A stretch of 64,000 bases of DNA, from contig NC_092365.1 of the NCBI RefSeq assembly GCF_030848805.1, positions 2,232,001 through 2,296,000 of the forward strand, in the 5' to 3' direction. Positions 40,978 through 54,000 of the stretch are shown piece by piece. Both the position numbers and the translations under genes were made by a program. The notes beneath the pieces are model-generated. The model was not told the DNA's origin, ran no database searches, and saw only the letters and a program-made list of their open reading frames with translations. The DNA comes from Temnothorax longispinosus. Its lineage: Eukaryota > Arthropoda > Insecta > Hymenoptera > Formicidae. Position 1 is the stretch's first letter; every line of letters begins with the position of its first letter.

Positions 40978-43817
40978 CATATATATAAATACATATGTGC
41001 TCGCGTGCGCGCAAGTTTAGTCACATAAATGCGCTTTTATAGCTGCGAGAGATATTCTCGCGACGCATGTCTCGTATTTCATAATGTAATAAATGCGCCA
41101 TTACAGCTGCACCGCGTTGCGCAATAAAATATCCGCGATTCATTTTCTGACGGATAATAATACTCAAAGCTAACATTTGGAGATACTCAATGTCGCGAGT
41201 AGTTTAGTTCCGATACTAAGTCCTTGTTTATCATGAAATTAATAAAAACGTAATAAATTCGATAGTAATATTAACCGAATAACCTTTAACTATGATTTAT
41301 ATAAATTTGCACCTCTTATCTCCTACAGTTGCTCTCGCCCGTCAATATCCAGCTCTTTTAATTTCGCGAGCTCGTTAATTTTCCATAAATTTCCATTCGC
41401 GTTTTCACAACGCATAGCTGTTGATAACGCCGCCCTTTTAAAACCAACGAATCTGAGAAGTTTGGATAGGAATCGCAGAACCGAAGGCGGTTCCGATGAA
41501 ACCAGCTTTCGTCGGAATCCGAGAGAGATGAATAGGAATTGCTATGTCGAGAAAGAGAGGGACTTTGCTATCCGCTCGATTGAATTTTCTGCCCGGGGTA
41601 GATTCAGCTTCCTTATGTGCGCGCGAGGGAAAGTCGCTCAGCCCGGGGATTTTTCCGCGGGGACAGTCCGTCTTCTTATCAGATATCTTTACGCTTGCGG
41701 CTAATTATACCGTTCGCGCGTGTAAAAGGGAATTACGATTCGACCAGGATGCATGCAGGCTGCGCGAATCCATTGCGGCCGACTGGAGTGACCACGTAAT
41801 CAACGCGAGAGCCGGCCACCCTCTCGTTCGACGTGAATTAAAAAAGCCGTCCCGACGGAAAAAGCATGTCGCAATCGATCCGTCCCACAAAAACGCTCGG
41901 CATTCTGCACTTCGCCCCGCAGAATTTCGAGTGTACCAACGTACGAGCTTAATGGGGAAAATGTAGCAAGACCAAAGTATCGCTTTATTCAAAATGTTAG
42001 TAAACTTTTCGTAAAAATTTCTAATCTAAAACGAACAACATATTGCGACTCGAAGAAATGCGCAGTTTTCGTGCGCTCGCAGCTCTGTTAATAATCAGGA
42101 AAAAATTAAATTAGACCCGCATAATGTTCTAAAAGTAGGAAACATTTTACATTAATCGATTAAACATGAATTGTTTTTTATTTCTTAGTTGCTATTTGAA
42201 TAAAATTTAATCTCGAGTACTATGGATAGCCGCGCTTTTTCATGTGTTACCCTTCGTTCTTATATTCTATTGTGCCTCGCTCCTAAATCCAGGCAAATGC
42301 GGTGTTCGTGCAAATAAAAAAGTGGCGCTCTCGTTGCAGCAGCTTCAAAGGTGACGGAGAGAGAGAGAAAGACACTTCAACCTTGGTCGTCTCTGTTTGA
42401 ACACGGAGGGAAAGAAAGGAAAATCCGCGGGAGCGAGCTCTCTTATCTGCCGCGCAAAGGAATAAAACGCATTCTTCGTTGTGTCGCGGAGAATGCGTTT
42501 TTCCCGCAGAAGAACGACAAATAACTTTATCGCGCGTGCTGACATCCACGGGTGTGTAAAGAGCGAGTCTTGACAAATCATGTCCGCGAGCGGAGATAAA
42601 ATAAGAACCGTCCGTAAAAACGACCCTCCCGGCTTACGGCGGCATTATAATACACATAAACAGAATGTCATTTCCTGAACACGATAATATATGATGCAGT
42701 AGAGTATCTCTTCGTCTTCGAATTTTTCTTTCCTCCGAGTTTTAGTTTAATAATAATAATACCAGTCTTATCGTATAGCTTCAACGAGATATTCGATCAG
42801 AATAAAAATAAAACGTTCCAAATCTTAACGCCGTGGAGTTACATCAGTTACATCAAATGGCAGTGAAATACACCTATAAAATATATTCTTCATATTCTTT
42901 GCTTGTTATTATACTTCTGCAATAGTCACGGTAAAAAAATTTCTCTTTCTAAGAGACTACATTTCTTTTAGACTACGCCATCATATTTAAGTAATCGCGA
43001 AAAATGTAAGTAGATTCGGGGGCAAAGAAATTTCGATCGTTATTACGCATGAGCCACGTTCGCGAGAAATATATAGTATGAACACACATATGCGCACACA
43101 AGGGCCCTATCATCATAATCCCTCTTAACCGAATGTTCGCAGCGTTGCCCACGTTACGTGGCGAATTTTCTCCGCGCGCGGATTTCACGGATACGAGAGA
43201 ATGCAAATGCACACGTTAATCTCGGTAATAAATACGCGCGATTCATCCGTTTAGCATTGCAGCTGCGACGCACACAGCGTCGAAACCTCACGCTCGCGCA
43301 ATAACGTCCCTCTTTCGCCGCACGTACAGCATCTTTATTTCCGCCCGCGCGCGAATGACTCGCGTGCCGAAGTGCCTCCATCTGCGAGATTCCGACGAGG
43401 CTCCATAACGATATCTCGCGACGAGTGTTACTGATCGAGGTGGAGAAACCCGGCGATTGAAACCGGTATATTCCGGAGTGCAGATTTCGGACGTGATAAG
43501 ATCGCGCTCTTTCTGAGCACGCGCACGAGTATTTCATTTAATAAATGTATACCGGGACACGTTATCAACACTCGCTTATTTAATCAATTTACTCCGGTCG
43601 CACCGATAAAAGATACGAGAAAATTCTAGCCGCGCTTTATCGACTAATGTCGCTATTAGAGACCCATAGTGTCCGACTTTGCTAGGAAAACACAACTAAC
43701 AGCGTCTCTTCGAGGTCGATCCGCGCACTGGTTTATTTATCGGACCGGGTAATCTCCCAACTAGCGAGCTTTAATCTCGACGAACTTTAAACACCGAGGT
43801 AGAACACGATAAACTAT

Positions 43818-43832
43818 CGCGCGCGCGCGCGC
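43818..43832. repeat. (CG)n tract
   Basis: Seven uninterrupted CG steps in intron. Z-DNA prone. Confidence 0.9.
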
Positions 43833-44502
43833 ACTCGAGGGAATTTTCGCGACGGACAAACCGGGGGATAACGATTTCCATAGACATAAAAATATACCAA
43901 CGCAAAATATAACTGCAGATTCCTATTTCGAGGAGTAAAGTTCAAAAAAAAACCGGTGAGGTGAAGAAAAAGGGAAACGACAATGTTGAAAATAAAACGC
44001 GATTTTCCAACATTATTAGTTTTCCAACATTACACGTTGCATACAAAAATTGCTTACTGACATTTATTTAGTTAATTAGAAATCTCAATATTTATGATAT
44101 CACTTTGAAACTTTCTTGAAAACTTTCCACGTAGCGCAAAAGTCTGTGAGGCGCATCGCAATCTTCCGGACATCTTTTAAACGTCTCTTCGGTTTTTACG
44201 TTATTTTAAACCACCGGAATCCGAATACGTTTCCTCGTTAATCAATTCGAGCTACATACTGTTCTTACGAGGCGTAACAAACCAGCATGCATATTTTCGC
44301 AGCGCGTGACTAATCCTACAGATTGCAGTCGATATTTCACGTCGACTCCGCGCGATGCATCAACGCGTCCTCGATATTGGCAGCGCGCGACGACGCTATC
44401 CGGATACGGTATTCCGTGTGGTAGACGAACTACGTGATGCGTCGCGGAAAAGTCGCAGAATCCGCTTTTCCGTTCGCGCCTGCGCCTCCCGTCAGAAAGC
44501 GC

Positions 44503-44700
44503 GACAGAGAGAGAGATAGATAGATAGACGGACAGAGACAGGAGAGAGAAAAAGAGAATGAGAAAAAGAAGCCGAAGTCATAAAAGCTGATCGAACTCGT
44601 AAGAAACCGGCGCCATTTTCTCTCCTTCCTTTCTGCCTACATCCCTCCGCTTTCCTTTCCTTTGCTTTCCCTCTCTCTCCCTCCTCATCCTCTCGAGCTT
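44503..44700. repeat. Polypurine block facing a polypyrimidine block
   Basis: Positions 44503-44570 are almost all purine (gacagagagagagatagata and onward). Positions 44620-44700 are almost all pyrimidine. The two could pair imperfectly as a large hairpin or form triplex-type structures. Confidence 0.65.
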
Positions 44701-45628
44701 CCCGTTTCTGCCTCTACGTTCCGCTTGGGCGACAAAGACGCTAAGCGGCTTCGCAACTCATCGTACGGTTACTAACGCGCGGTTACAGTTATGATTGTTA
44801 GGGAGCCAATCAGGCAGATTTCTCAGCCGCTCGGTTGAAGAAACGGACGACATGTCTCTCTTTGTAATAACTGTGTTTAGAAACCGATGCATACGCACGT
44901 TTGCCTTTGATCTTCTCATGCACTTCAACAAATTTGAGATAAAATTATTACGTCAATGTAAATAAAAAGACGCGAATAAAATATATAAGGAGTTAATAAG
45001 TATGTCAGTTCTTCTTCATTCCGGTATATCTGGACGATTATTGAAGTCGTAGAAAAATTAAGACTTTGTTCCACTAATCAAAATGCGTACGAATGATTGC
45101 TCTACTGAAAATGAAGAAATTCCTCGTTGATCGCGATGCTCAAGAGAATCAGATCGCTCTCATCACGTTCTCATTAGGAACGTTAAAATACTCATTAAGG
45201 AAGGTTAAAAGTCGAGAAAACACCTGTTGAGTACGCGAAAGGACCAATCGGAGCATGGCCGGGGTTCATTCGCACCCTGCGAAAGAAATAGTATTAGCGA
45301 TCCGAAGCCGAGGCGCAGTGTCGCGCGAGCGTAATGAGAGAATGCTGTTATATAATTAAGCGGTTTAACAACCCGAAAAGGGAGCCGAGTATTTCTATCA
45401 TTTCTATTCGCCGTAATAAAAAACACTCGAGAAAGACGAGAGTGTAACGATTCCGAAGTCATTAATATTCAAATGGTGGATTTTAATGTCACGTCGTAGA
45501 CCGGTTGTAGGATCGTAGAAAATTTTCACCGCGCAGAAATTCGTACGATTCTATCTCGGTTATCATTATCGATGCTTTCACCCGCCGTCGCTTTAATGAA
45601 ATGATCACTTTTCGTTCGACGTAAGAGC

Positions 45629-45731
45629 TTTTACTCTCGAGAACGACCGTCCGTAGAAAAGAAACTGGGTGTAACTAAGAATTATTATCCGTATAGAATC
45701 TCACTATCCAGAACTGCTCTCGAGAGTAAAA
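45629..45731. repeat. Short inverted repeat around the palindrome CTCGAG
   Basis: ttttactctcgaga at 45629-45642 has its exact reverse complement at 45718-45731, 75 bp apart. Pairing does not extend beyond 14 bp. It could be a worn transposon end pair or chance. Confidence 0.5.
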
Positions 45732-46095
45732 GGACCGTCAAAACGAGCGTGATCTGAGGTAATCTCTTTCGTAATAACCGGTTAAAGAGCAAGGATCTTT
45801 TTCAATTTATATTTGTGACACGATTCCCCCAAAAGACATTATCCCTTTCTTCCAGCTGAAGCATTGTAGATTAAAAATAAATTTCGACGAGAGTAATCCT
45901 GGTGGAGAACAGCGCGGACAAGAGCCAAGGGTGAAAGTGAAGAGAAGAAAGAGGGAAAAGAAGGTCATCTTTACGAGTGACAGGGAAGATCCAACGCGGG
46001 TCCTTGACTTCGCCATAACGATCGTGTGAGGTTTCCCTGAAAGGCCCTCAAGATAGCTACAGCTACGCCAGATTTGAGGTCGGAAGGTCTTAACC

Positions 46096-46221
46096 TTAAC
46101 CTGTGGAGGACGGGAAGCCTATTTTTAGACTCCACGCGGGTCGCTTATTTTTAGTATAACATTTTAACACATAAAAATTACAAAAAATCGTGAAAAAAAT
46201 TGCCCGTCTTCTAAAGGTTAA
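46096..46221. mobile_element. piggyBac-type MITE flanked by TTAA, about 118 bp between target sites
   Basis: TTAA at 46096-46099 is followed by CCTGTGGAGGACGGG. The right end reads CCCGTCTTCTAAAGG followed by TTAA at 46218-46221. The two ends are inverted repeats with about 12 of 15 positions matching. TTAA target duplication with ends starting CC is the hallmark of the piggyBac superfamily. The internal sequence is AT-rich and non-coding, with ctatttttag and cttatttttag as a short direct repeat. It must have relied on a transposase from elsewhere. Terminal mismatches suggest an old copy. Confidence 0.65.
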
Positions 46222-47838
46222 GGACCCATGGATGTCGCTACTCAAGAATGACCTTCAATGTTTCACGAAGGACGTAGAAAAGTTTATGAAGAGAAATTTT
46301 AAGAGAGGCAAACCGACCCTCTTGCGAAACAAATGAATTAAAATACGCTAATGCCTACGACAGCGTTACGTAATGTGTAACGCTGAGTAACGCGAGTAAT
46401 GAGTAACGCGAAGACATCATTTTGAACAATGGCTGTCGCAAAGGTCAAATTGGACTTCTCGAGGTCGAAGGCGAAGGATCTCGGTGCTGAGATAATTACA
46501 CTGCTCATTTTTTCAGGCCGTGAAAAGACTTGTTGAGTTACAAAGTCGTTTCGTGGCGAACGACGGAAGCAATGTTCGCGATGAATCGCATTACTGCTTA
46601 ATTTCCAAGAAACGCTTAAGCTCTATTATATAGTAATCACAAAGTTGTGCCTTAAGTAAATAACTGAAATTTTCCACATATCGATATTGAAAAATACGCT
46701 GTGACATAATGTTTAACCATCATTCATGAAATTCGCAATTTTTATACATGCTATATATAGTAATAATATAATCATTAATATCCTCGATACCCGCGAGTAA
46801 GCGAAAATTCGAATATATCTTATTCATGGATAAATTGAGTAGCGTTAATGACTGTGATTGAGGGCAAATTCATTAAGCGCTCTGCGCATTACCGTGGATT
46901 TATACACAGAGTAAAGAGGGAGACGGCTATCGGTTAACGTTAATTGAAGCGGTCAGTGAATCCACTTGGCAAGGTAGGTACCTACGATTACTAACTAAAC
47001 GGTAGTGAAAAGACAGGGTGAGAAAGGACGAAATGGCTCTTAAAACGCAAGAGAAAGATCCATTAAATTAAGCGATCAGACAACGCGAGGCTGGGATTCT
47101 GGTTGAATAAATATGAAACAAAAGAAAGAGATAGAAACGGTAAGAAATGAACATTACATTTTCTCACCTTTTCGCTCATTAATTATTCGCGACTTTGCAA
47201 TACCGCGAATAGCAACGCATCGTGCTTGATAAAATGCCATTTGATAAAGGAAAATAGACTCATACTCGTTTTAGAACGCGGTATGACCGTTAAATGCGCG
47301 CAGCGAGATGCAATCGTGTGCAGCGAAATTGATCGACAGGCCGGTATTCGTCGCTACTTTCATTTCCCCGTACAGAAACATTTTTGGCATCATCTCGTCG
47401 AGAAAAAAGACCGCAAAATGTGTTCGGTGTGTCAATTTAACTGACACATGACGCTGTTCTCTTTATCGAAAGAGAGAGAGAAAAAAAGTATTATGGCTGA
47501 CAATAAATTAATGGCTGGCGGACAACAGCTGTTTTAATTTCCATTTGCGAAAATATTTTATCACGGTATAGCGTTAGTTAGATTAAAGTCTGTAACGCTC
47601 GCGTAGCTATATATTTAGAAAATGTTAGTCACATGAAAATCAATGTATATAAATACCGGTAACAATAAATAATGATGTAATATTTAAAAAAAATAACTCA
47701 AAAATTTCCATAAATATTTTAGAAAAAAGTTGGAATATCTACTACGATTTTTTTGAACGAGTGAATGCTCGCCGGATGTTTGCGAAAAAAGATAATCAAT
47801 ATCGCCGTACGCGAGTGCACGCCGAAACATATAGTGGC

Positions 47839-47851
47839 GGGGGGGGGGGGG
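47839..47851. repeat. G13 homopolymer 50 bp past the exon A donor
   Basis: Thirteen consecutive G on the plus strand, so C13 in the lilli pre-mRNA, about 50 nt downstream of the exon A splice donor. Assembly length here may be unreliable. Confidence 0.95.
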
Positions 47852-47904
47852 AAACGATGTTTCGCCGATCGTCGAGACAGAATAAATGAAATATATGTAC
47901 TCAC

Positions 47905-48094
47905 CCTGACGGGGGCACGGAAGAGGTTCGGCGTGGAGACATGTATGTTGGGGTGATGATGATGCGCGTGGTTATGGTGGTGGTGGTGATGGTGTCTCGT
48001 ATCAGGACCACCTCCCGCAGCCGCCTGCTCCGCCTGGACCGACATCGCCGCGCGGGCCTGTCGCTCTCGTTCCCGAAGCCGGTCCCGATCCACG
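47905..48094 (-). CDS. lilli: AFF/lilli coding exon A: N-terminal Arg/Glu-rich helix and His-rich run
   Basis: On the minus strand a TTTTTTGGTTTTCAG acceptor precedes the exon and a GTGAGTAC donor (plus 47899-47904 reads actcac) follows it. The exon is 190 nt: one base of a split codon plus 63 codons. It opens with VDRDRLRERERQARA, matching the vertebrate AFF helix of the type DRN-LR-KERERRNQE. An AEQAAAGGGPDTR linker follows, then a run of 7 His, NHA, 4 more His, and finally STPNLFRAPVR. The NLFRAPV end matches the SPLFAEPYKV motif that contacts cyclin T1. The open frame continues upstream to an ATG inside the acceptor (ATGGTTTTCAG), which I read as intron. An internal Met (residue 17 of the exon) could be an alternative start. 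The His run is an insertion relative to the vertebrate proteins and may be variable in length. Confidence 0.9.
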
Positions 48095-51000
48095 CTGAAA
48101 ACCAAAAAATTATTATTCGATTAATTCCAAATATATTCACGTAAAATGCGAGTAAAACGTTCCCCCAACGAAAAGTAACGGAGTGTCAGAATTAATCTTT
48201 GCTCAAGCTTTTATAATCGGCAATAATCGCTTTTGTACGCTGTGCTCCTGCAATCTAATATTTGGAAATTGTTGACAATACTCCTACACGGCAGAATTGC
48301 TGTCATTCTTATTCTGTCAAGTTTTCTAAATTATAAAATAAGATTACTTATTGTTATCGGGCATAATTTTCCGCATATTAATTGTCAGAGAACATCGGTG
48401 CTTTGTAACGAGGAATGTCCTCGTCTTTCACGGAAAGCGAATTCACTTCGCTTTATATGACGGAGGTGGAATTCACTCATATGACGCAGTGCCGAAAATA
48501 ACTACCGGTCTTTTAGAAAGCACCGATGGAAGCGACGAACGAAGAGTCGAGACAAGACGAAGAGACGAAGGCAGAGACAGAAGGGATTCGTGACGAGGTA
48601 TAGCGAGGGTGATCGCAGCTGGCGCAAACACCTGTTTAGTCGCGTTTCCGGTGACGCCGATATTACATATAGAACGAAACGCTACAATTTTGTAACGATT
48701 ATTGCCCACTCATAGGTAGAGGCGATTGTAATAATTATAATTAAATTAATAATTAATAATTACGAATTAGATTATGTAGAAATCTCTGAGGTTAATGGTT
48801 TTTTATTTATGAATCTTTATCGTTAATTTATAGAATGAAGATTAAATTATAAACTTGGTTATTTCAATAGTCTGAATTAAAAAAATTTTACATTACTTGT
48901 ATAACAAAATAATGTATCAGTGTGAAAATAAAATTTACTTTCTCTTCTCTGAAATAAGACCGTTTTATAAATCATATAGTAATGTTTTCTTCCAGAAGTA
49001 TCGCATGTATAAATTATCCGCTTTTTTGTATTTCAACTCGCAGCACGTAAGGCAATCAAAATGGCGAGTATGGGGCGCAAAGAGTGCTTTAAATAGACGT
49101 CTAAAGGTCGGTCGGGATGGCTTTCCTTCTCGTACGTGCGTTATCTGACATAAGTACGTTGAACGACTTGTCAAGAAGCGATGCTAATGCCGCCGCGCGC
49201 CCTGGTATGTTTACCGCAGAATTTTTCCAAATGCATTAACATAAGTAATGTACGCGCAGCGGGAGACCACGGGAATGTCGCAAAGTATACGGTCTCATTT
49301 TTAATCGAGATAGAGACTTTTCTCCACGGCGAGTGCGATAGATGCGATAAAAAAACGTACAATCAAGAAGTATGTTTTTAGCACGTGCACAACATTTGAC
49401 AGGAAACGCCATACGTCATAAGATATGAAGGAAAGGAATACGTGTTATACGAAGTACAAAAGGTCGCGATCTCGTGTTCCGATAAATAAATAAATCGCCA
49501 CATAAATTACCAAGTCGCGAGACAGTAAGAAATAAAGATTTCATATACACAAATTTATTCAGGTGCGAAAGATATCAACTAGTCATTTATTAAAGTTGTC
49601 AATACCATATGTATACACACTCGTAATACATGCATATTTATTCGATATAATGTCAAGAGATTTATTCTCGAGGAAAGAATCTGCGCATTTCATATCATAA
49701 AAGTTTAAGTGTCATTTTTTGGAGCGGAATACAAAACGACAATCTTTTTCCTGAGCCTGATGCCTGACACTTGCAGCGTGAACGTTTAACTTAGCTCAGA
49801 TAACGATGGCGAAGCCTGGATTGTCTTCCATAAAGCGAGCACGTATTCCGATTAGGAGTCGATCTCCCGAGGCGCGCGATCCTCGCATCGTCGCGGCGAT
49901 ACTTTCTCGATAGTCGAAACGTGCACGAACCGAAACGAAACGTGCATGTCGATGAGCGAATCGCTGCATTGTCATGCAAATTAAACGTACCGGCAGTAAT
50001 CACCGTTCGCCGCGACCGCTTAATTGCGGATGAATAGTAAAGAACTACACTATCGTATTCAATACTTCTCCATTCCCGGATTATTCCTGGCTTCGGAAAG
50101 GCCTGTGCACGCGAACTTTCATTCTCGCCGCATCTGACATTTCAGACGTATGAGTTCAATTAAATGTTCTAATATTATTATCTCGATGCTATTAATTCCC
50201 ACATACCCAAAAGTATAAAAACTTTTGCGGGGCATGTCGTGCGCACGTCTCCCACAATAAAAATCATATAATCCCGTTTCGCTAAAATAACGAATTAGTT
50301 CCAAATTATAATTAACGTTCTCTCGGGCTCTCTTGGACGAATAACGTCTTTCCCTCTTATTAATTCAAGCCTGCTTATTATTCGTGACACCGAGAAATAT
50401 CCGATGGAAAGTTTAATCGCGTCCCCAGTCGTGCATGTAAACGACTCGGTAATTTCTCGAGACCCGTAATATAATCGAGCGAAGTTAAGAACGACTCTAT
50501 TTGTCCCGGGGTGTGCACGCGCTTGCGCTACTGGAATACATTTATCCCATTGCCGCCGGTGCAGAATCCCTTTCCGCGCGCGCACATACACACTCACACA
50601 GGCACGTGCATTCGGATGGCACTGGCACGTTTAGTCGCGCGGGTATTTCCACGGCCGAATGCGGTCTCCTTCGTCGCGTCGCGATACTTTCTCGACCGAT
50701 ACCCCCGACCCGTTCCTCCGCGTGTCGTCGGGGCTCTTTCTCTCATTTTCTTTTCGCCGCGCCGCTTCATGCGTCGTTAAATCAGCTAGAAAGTATACTC
50801 TTAACTAAATCGACGCCAGGAGAAAAAAACCAGACTGCTCGTTCTCCCAAGTCGCTTGCCGTTAATCGCGATTTCGTAACGTTCCGAGATAAAAGTGCGA
50901 GACGAATGTGAATTCCTCTATGAAAACTCTTATTAGAAGAATAAATTTATCTTCAACATTAGCATAATTGCATAGTTATCCTATTTCAGGCTAAAACGCT

Positions 51001-54000
51001 TCTAAAAGGAAATTTAGTTCTAATCACCTAAAATTTAACAATGTTCCGATATAACTCAATTCCTATTTATTCGACAATATTAACCCGTGCTTTTTCATCC
51101 TGAACAAAAATCGACGCAAATATTTAAATTGAGATAATTCTGTTTAGTCAGCTCTTTTTTTTTACTCGCTCTTTCTTCGTGTGGAAAAACGCGAAAGATA
51201 TCAAAACATCTCTATCCGCGCGCGAGGAAGCGAAATTCCAAGCCAACACAGATCGGTCGGCTCGTCGGCGTCCGCGTCGGCTCGGCTTTATTGAATATCT
51301 GGGAATATTGTCACAGAACGGTCGAAGTTCATCGAGCTAACGAGCTCGAACCGCTCTCGACAAGTGGCGAGCGTACTCCCTGTCGGTTATTTGCACGATC
51401 GAGACCCCGGGTGGTCGCCGCGCGAGGAATGGATCGGACAGTTTTCAAAAATGTTCGTTTAACAATCCGGCACAATCAGCCGTCGACGGTGGCGTCTACC
51501 GTTGGAGAGCCGCGCACTGAAATCACTGCTCGCTCTCGCAGCGAAATCGATTGCCTTTTTGATTTCCATACGTTTCGCTATTTTTCATAGGTATCGGTTC
51601 TTGCGCCCGCGATTGTTATTTGCGTGCACGATGGTCCATTATGGATATACAGGGAATAAGTAAGGATGTATATTCGCACCATCAGCTTGACATAGCAAAT
51701 TAACTCTCATATTCGGAGAGATTATATGCAATATGTCGCCTCATCAATTTATATGGGTATTTCCGTTTACGACTCTCTAAAATTTCAACGATAAAGTTTA
51801 CAAATATGGAATCCACTTTTCATTAGGAAACACCTGTTGCAACATTTCAGTATTATATTTGATAATGTACTTAAGAAATGATAATAAACTCTCAAGAAGA
51901 GATATGATATACTTTCATTCCCAAACTCCATTTCCTCATATTCTAGTATTTTAAAAGGAACCATTAGATGGCCATAATAAATCATTTTTAGAATAAACGA
52001 TTTATTATCGTTATTACGGTCCATTATTTTTATCGTTTAGTTCGCAAGGTGCGCATGTATCCCGAGTTTTGTTTTACTCGATTAATGTACTTTTAAGTAC
52101 CAGCTATTCTCTGACGGCGTTTTCAATTCCCGACGAGCGTCGCGATCGATTTAATCCTCCGTGGATTAATTCGCGCCTCTTTCGCGACCGACGTAGTAGC
52201 GGCCGAATTAGCCGATATTTTTTCAATATCGGGAGAGCGAATGTACCGCGAGGTGGATTTTTCTCCTCGTCGCTCGAGCGAACGTTTAGCAGCGGCGGCA
52301 CCGCGGCGCGCGGCGCCCCGATCCGCCCCGGAGGCGGGATATTGCCATCGTAGATAATTAATTCGCGTTAATCGCGGCCCATTTGAAATGGTAATGAGAA
52401 AGGGATGATTTAAAGCGGCCCTCGCCAGCTGCGATTCGCAGTTCGCCGATAAGAAGAAAGAGAGAGATACATAAAGCGAGAGAGGAAATGAGAGAGATAA
52501 ACGAACCCTCCAGGGACGAAACAAAATATACACTAATTGGTAATCTAATAGTTTAATGATACAACATAAGTATTTCGATATCTATAGGTATATCACGTGT
52601 ATAAAGATAAAAAATGAATAAAAGAAGAGTTCAAATATGTTCACGTTAACAACTGCGTTATCTCTATAAAAGTTTAGCATAAAAAGTGTAGAATAAAAAA
52701 AAACAAGAAAAGGAAACGCGCGTTATCTCTGGCCATGAAAAGGCGGCCGAAAGTGAAATTAATGTATTATATAGAAGGCGGAATAAACGGTGATTGAATA
52801 AACGAAACACGAATCGAAAAGCCGACTTGATCTGCCTTTAACCGCACGCCTCTTCCTCGCCGATCCGTTCGACGTCTATTACTCCGAGTTTCTAATCCGT
52901 CTCGATCCATCGTCTTGACTTTAAATCCCGGATTACACGTAATAGACCGGCCTCAGCTATCGCCGTTTTCATCGGCAGATGCCGCGATTTGCTTCCGTTC
53001 AACGCGATTTATCGGCCGTTCTCGCGTTATATGTCCACAACATAGTCAATAAGCTTCCACGCGGCTCTTGTGACGAAATCGTCTATCTTATCTGCGTTTC
53101 AGAATGCAAATTCCATTCCTGTGAATTATATTGACGCAACGTCGAAAAATAGAGACATAAAAAGACATTTTTAACGAACGAGAAAAACGTTTACTACACA
53201 ATGCATCAGTAAAATTTTTAATTTATTTTCTTCTATTTGTATAATCCTATTTATATAATGTCTGTTTATAACTTGTCTGCTTCTACTAATTTTATATTAA
53301 TTATTCATAGATAACAAACTGGTTCCAGTTTAACTGGTTCTCAAGTCTCCTAGATACTTATCCAAATTTATATAACGCGATTCAAATGTGTATCTTACAG
53401 CCACGAAAATTGTTGTCTCGGTGTATTTTACACGGTGGCCTTTTATTCTTCCGTCCCTTGATCCCTTTCCGCGGAATCCTCCGAAGGCAAAAGGATGCAA
53501 AGAAAACTTATATCGTCAAAAGAATCACTAGTGGTGCTTCGAGCGGATAAAACCGTTTTCTCGTACTCCTTATCCAACTCGCGGGCAAGTCGATTTATGT
53601 CGTCAGTCCGTAAAAACGTCATCGTCCCCGGGTCGTTCGATGACCGAAGAATATCCTTCCGCTCTCTTCCCCCTCCCCCGCAACCCTGCCCCGTCCTTTT
53701 CAATTGCGCGATAAAGGATTATTGCGTTATCGACTCCACCCACTACGAAGGGATCGTCTTCTCGGTCGGCCAATAAAACACCGTGGCCATGTTTTACGAG
53801 GGACATCAAGCGCGTTGCACGGCTCTTTCCGCTTGGTTCGCTACTTTGTAAACGTCGAACGAGCTCCATGTACTGGCGCACCCTTGCAACCCCCATCGTG
53901 ACTTTGTCGCGATACGATTTAGAACAGACAAAATAATTCGACTACAAACACAAATGACCAGAAAATGCGGGGATAAAAAACGAAATTAAGGGGAAGAATT

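Larger units (their letters stand above)
17610..47904 (-). other. lilli: Large intron between exons A and B, about 30.3 kb
   Basis: The donor GTGAGTAC lies at 47904-47897 and the acceptor TTTAG at 17610-17614. This is the largest intron seen. Mapped inside it are the 39950-40192 foldback, the TTAA-flanked MITE at 46096-46221, microsatellites and polypyrimidine tracts. CpG-rich stretches near 18500-18900, 31850-32050, 33650-34150, 36100-36600 and 37250-37700 carry overlapping open frames on both strands with no recognisable domain. Alternative first exons or enhancers could lie here but none can be shown from sequence. Confidence 0.85.
2368..48094 (-). other. lilli: Gene span: AF4/FMR2 (AFF) family gene, lilliputian orthologue, 5' half
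   Basis: Four exons on the minus strand join without a frame break: 48094-47905, 17609-17064, 13550-13497 and 2463-2368. The joined protein follows AFF family order: an Arg/Glu-rich helix, an LF motif, a QSKLGNY segment, a long disordered linker, DVENILK, then EMAVPLTPLTAIAQTP. Known for the family: AFF proteins are nuclear scaffolds of the super elongation complex. Their N-terminus binds cyclin T1 of P-TEFb, and the complex promotes release of paused RNA polymerase II. Insects generally have one member, lilliputian. Only about the first 300 residues are covered here; full-length family members exceed 1,000 residues, so most of the gene lies below position 1. The start-codon exon was not located. 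Family identity is firm; the symbol rests on the usual single-copy state in insects. Confidence 0.9.

Noticed and set aside
47719..47904. Extension of the exon A open frame past RAPVR
   Set aside because: GTGAGTAC follows directly, and homology resumes at exon B (VNPDPQIQ), so the tail STYISFILS is intron.
50598..50612. ATG CAC GTG CCT GT before GTGAGT on the minus strand, in the right phase for exon A
   Set aside because: The donor lies inside a CA/GT dinucleotide run, which gives GTGAGT by chance, and MHVP has no AFF resemblance.
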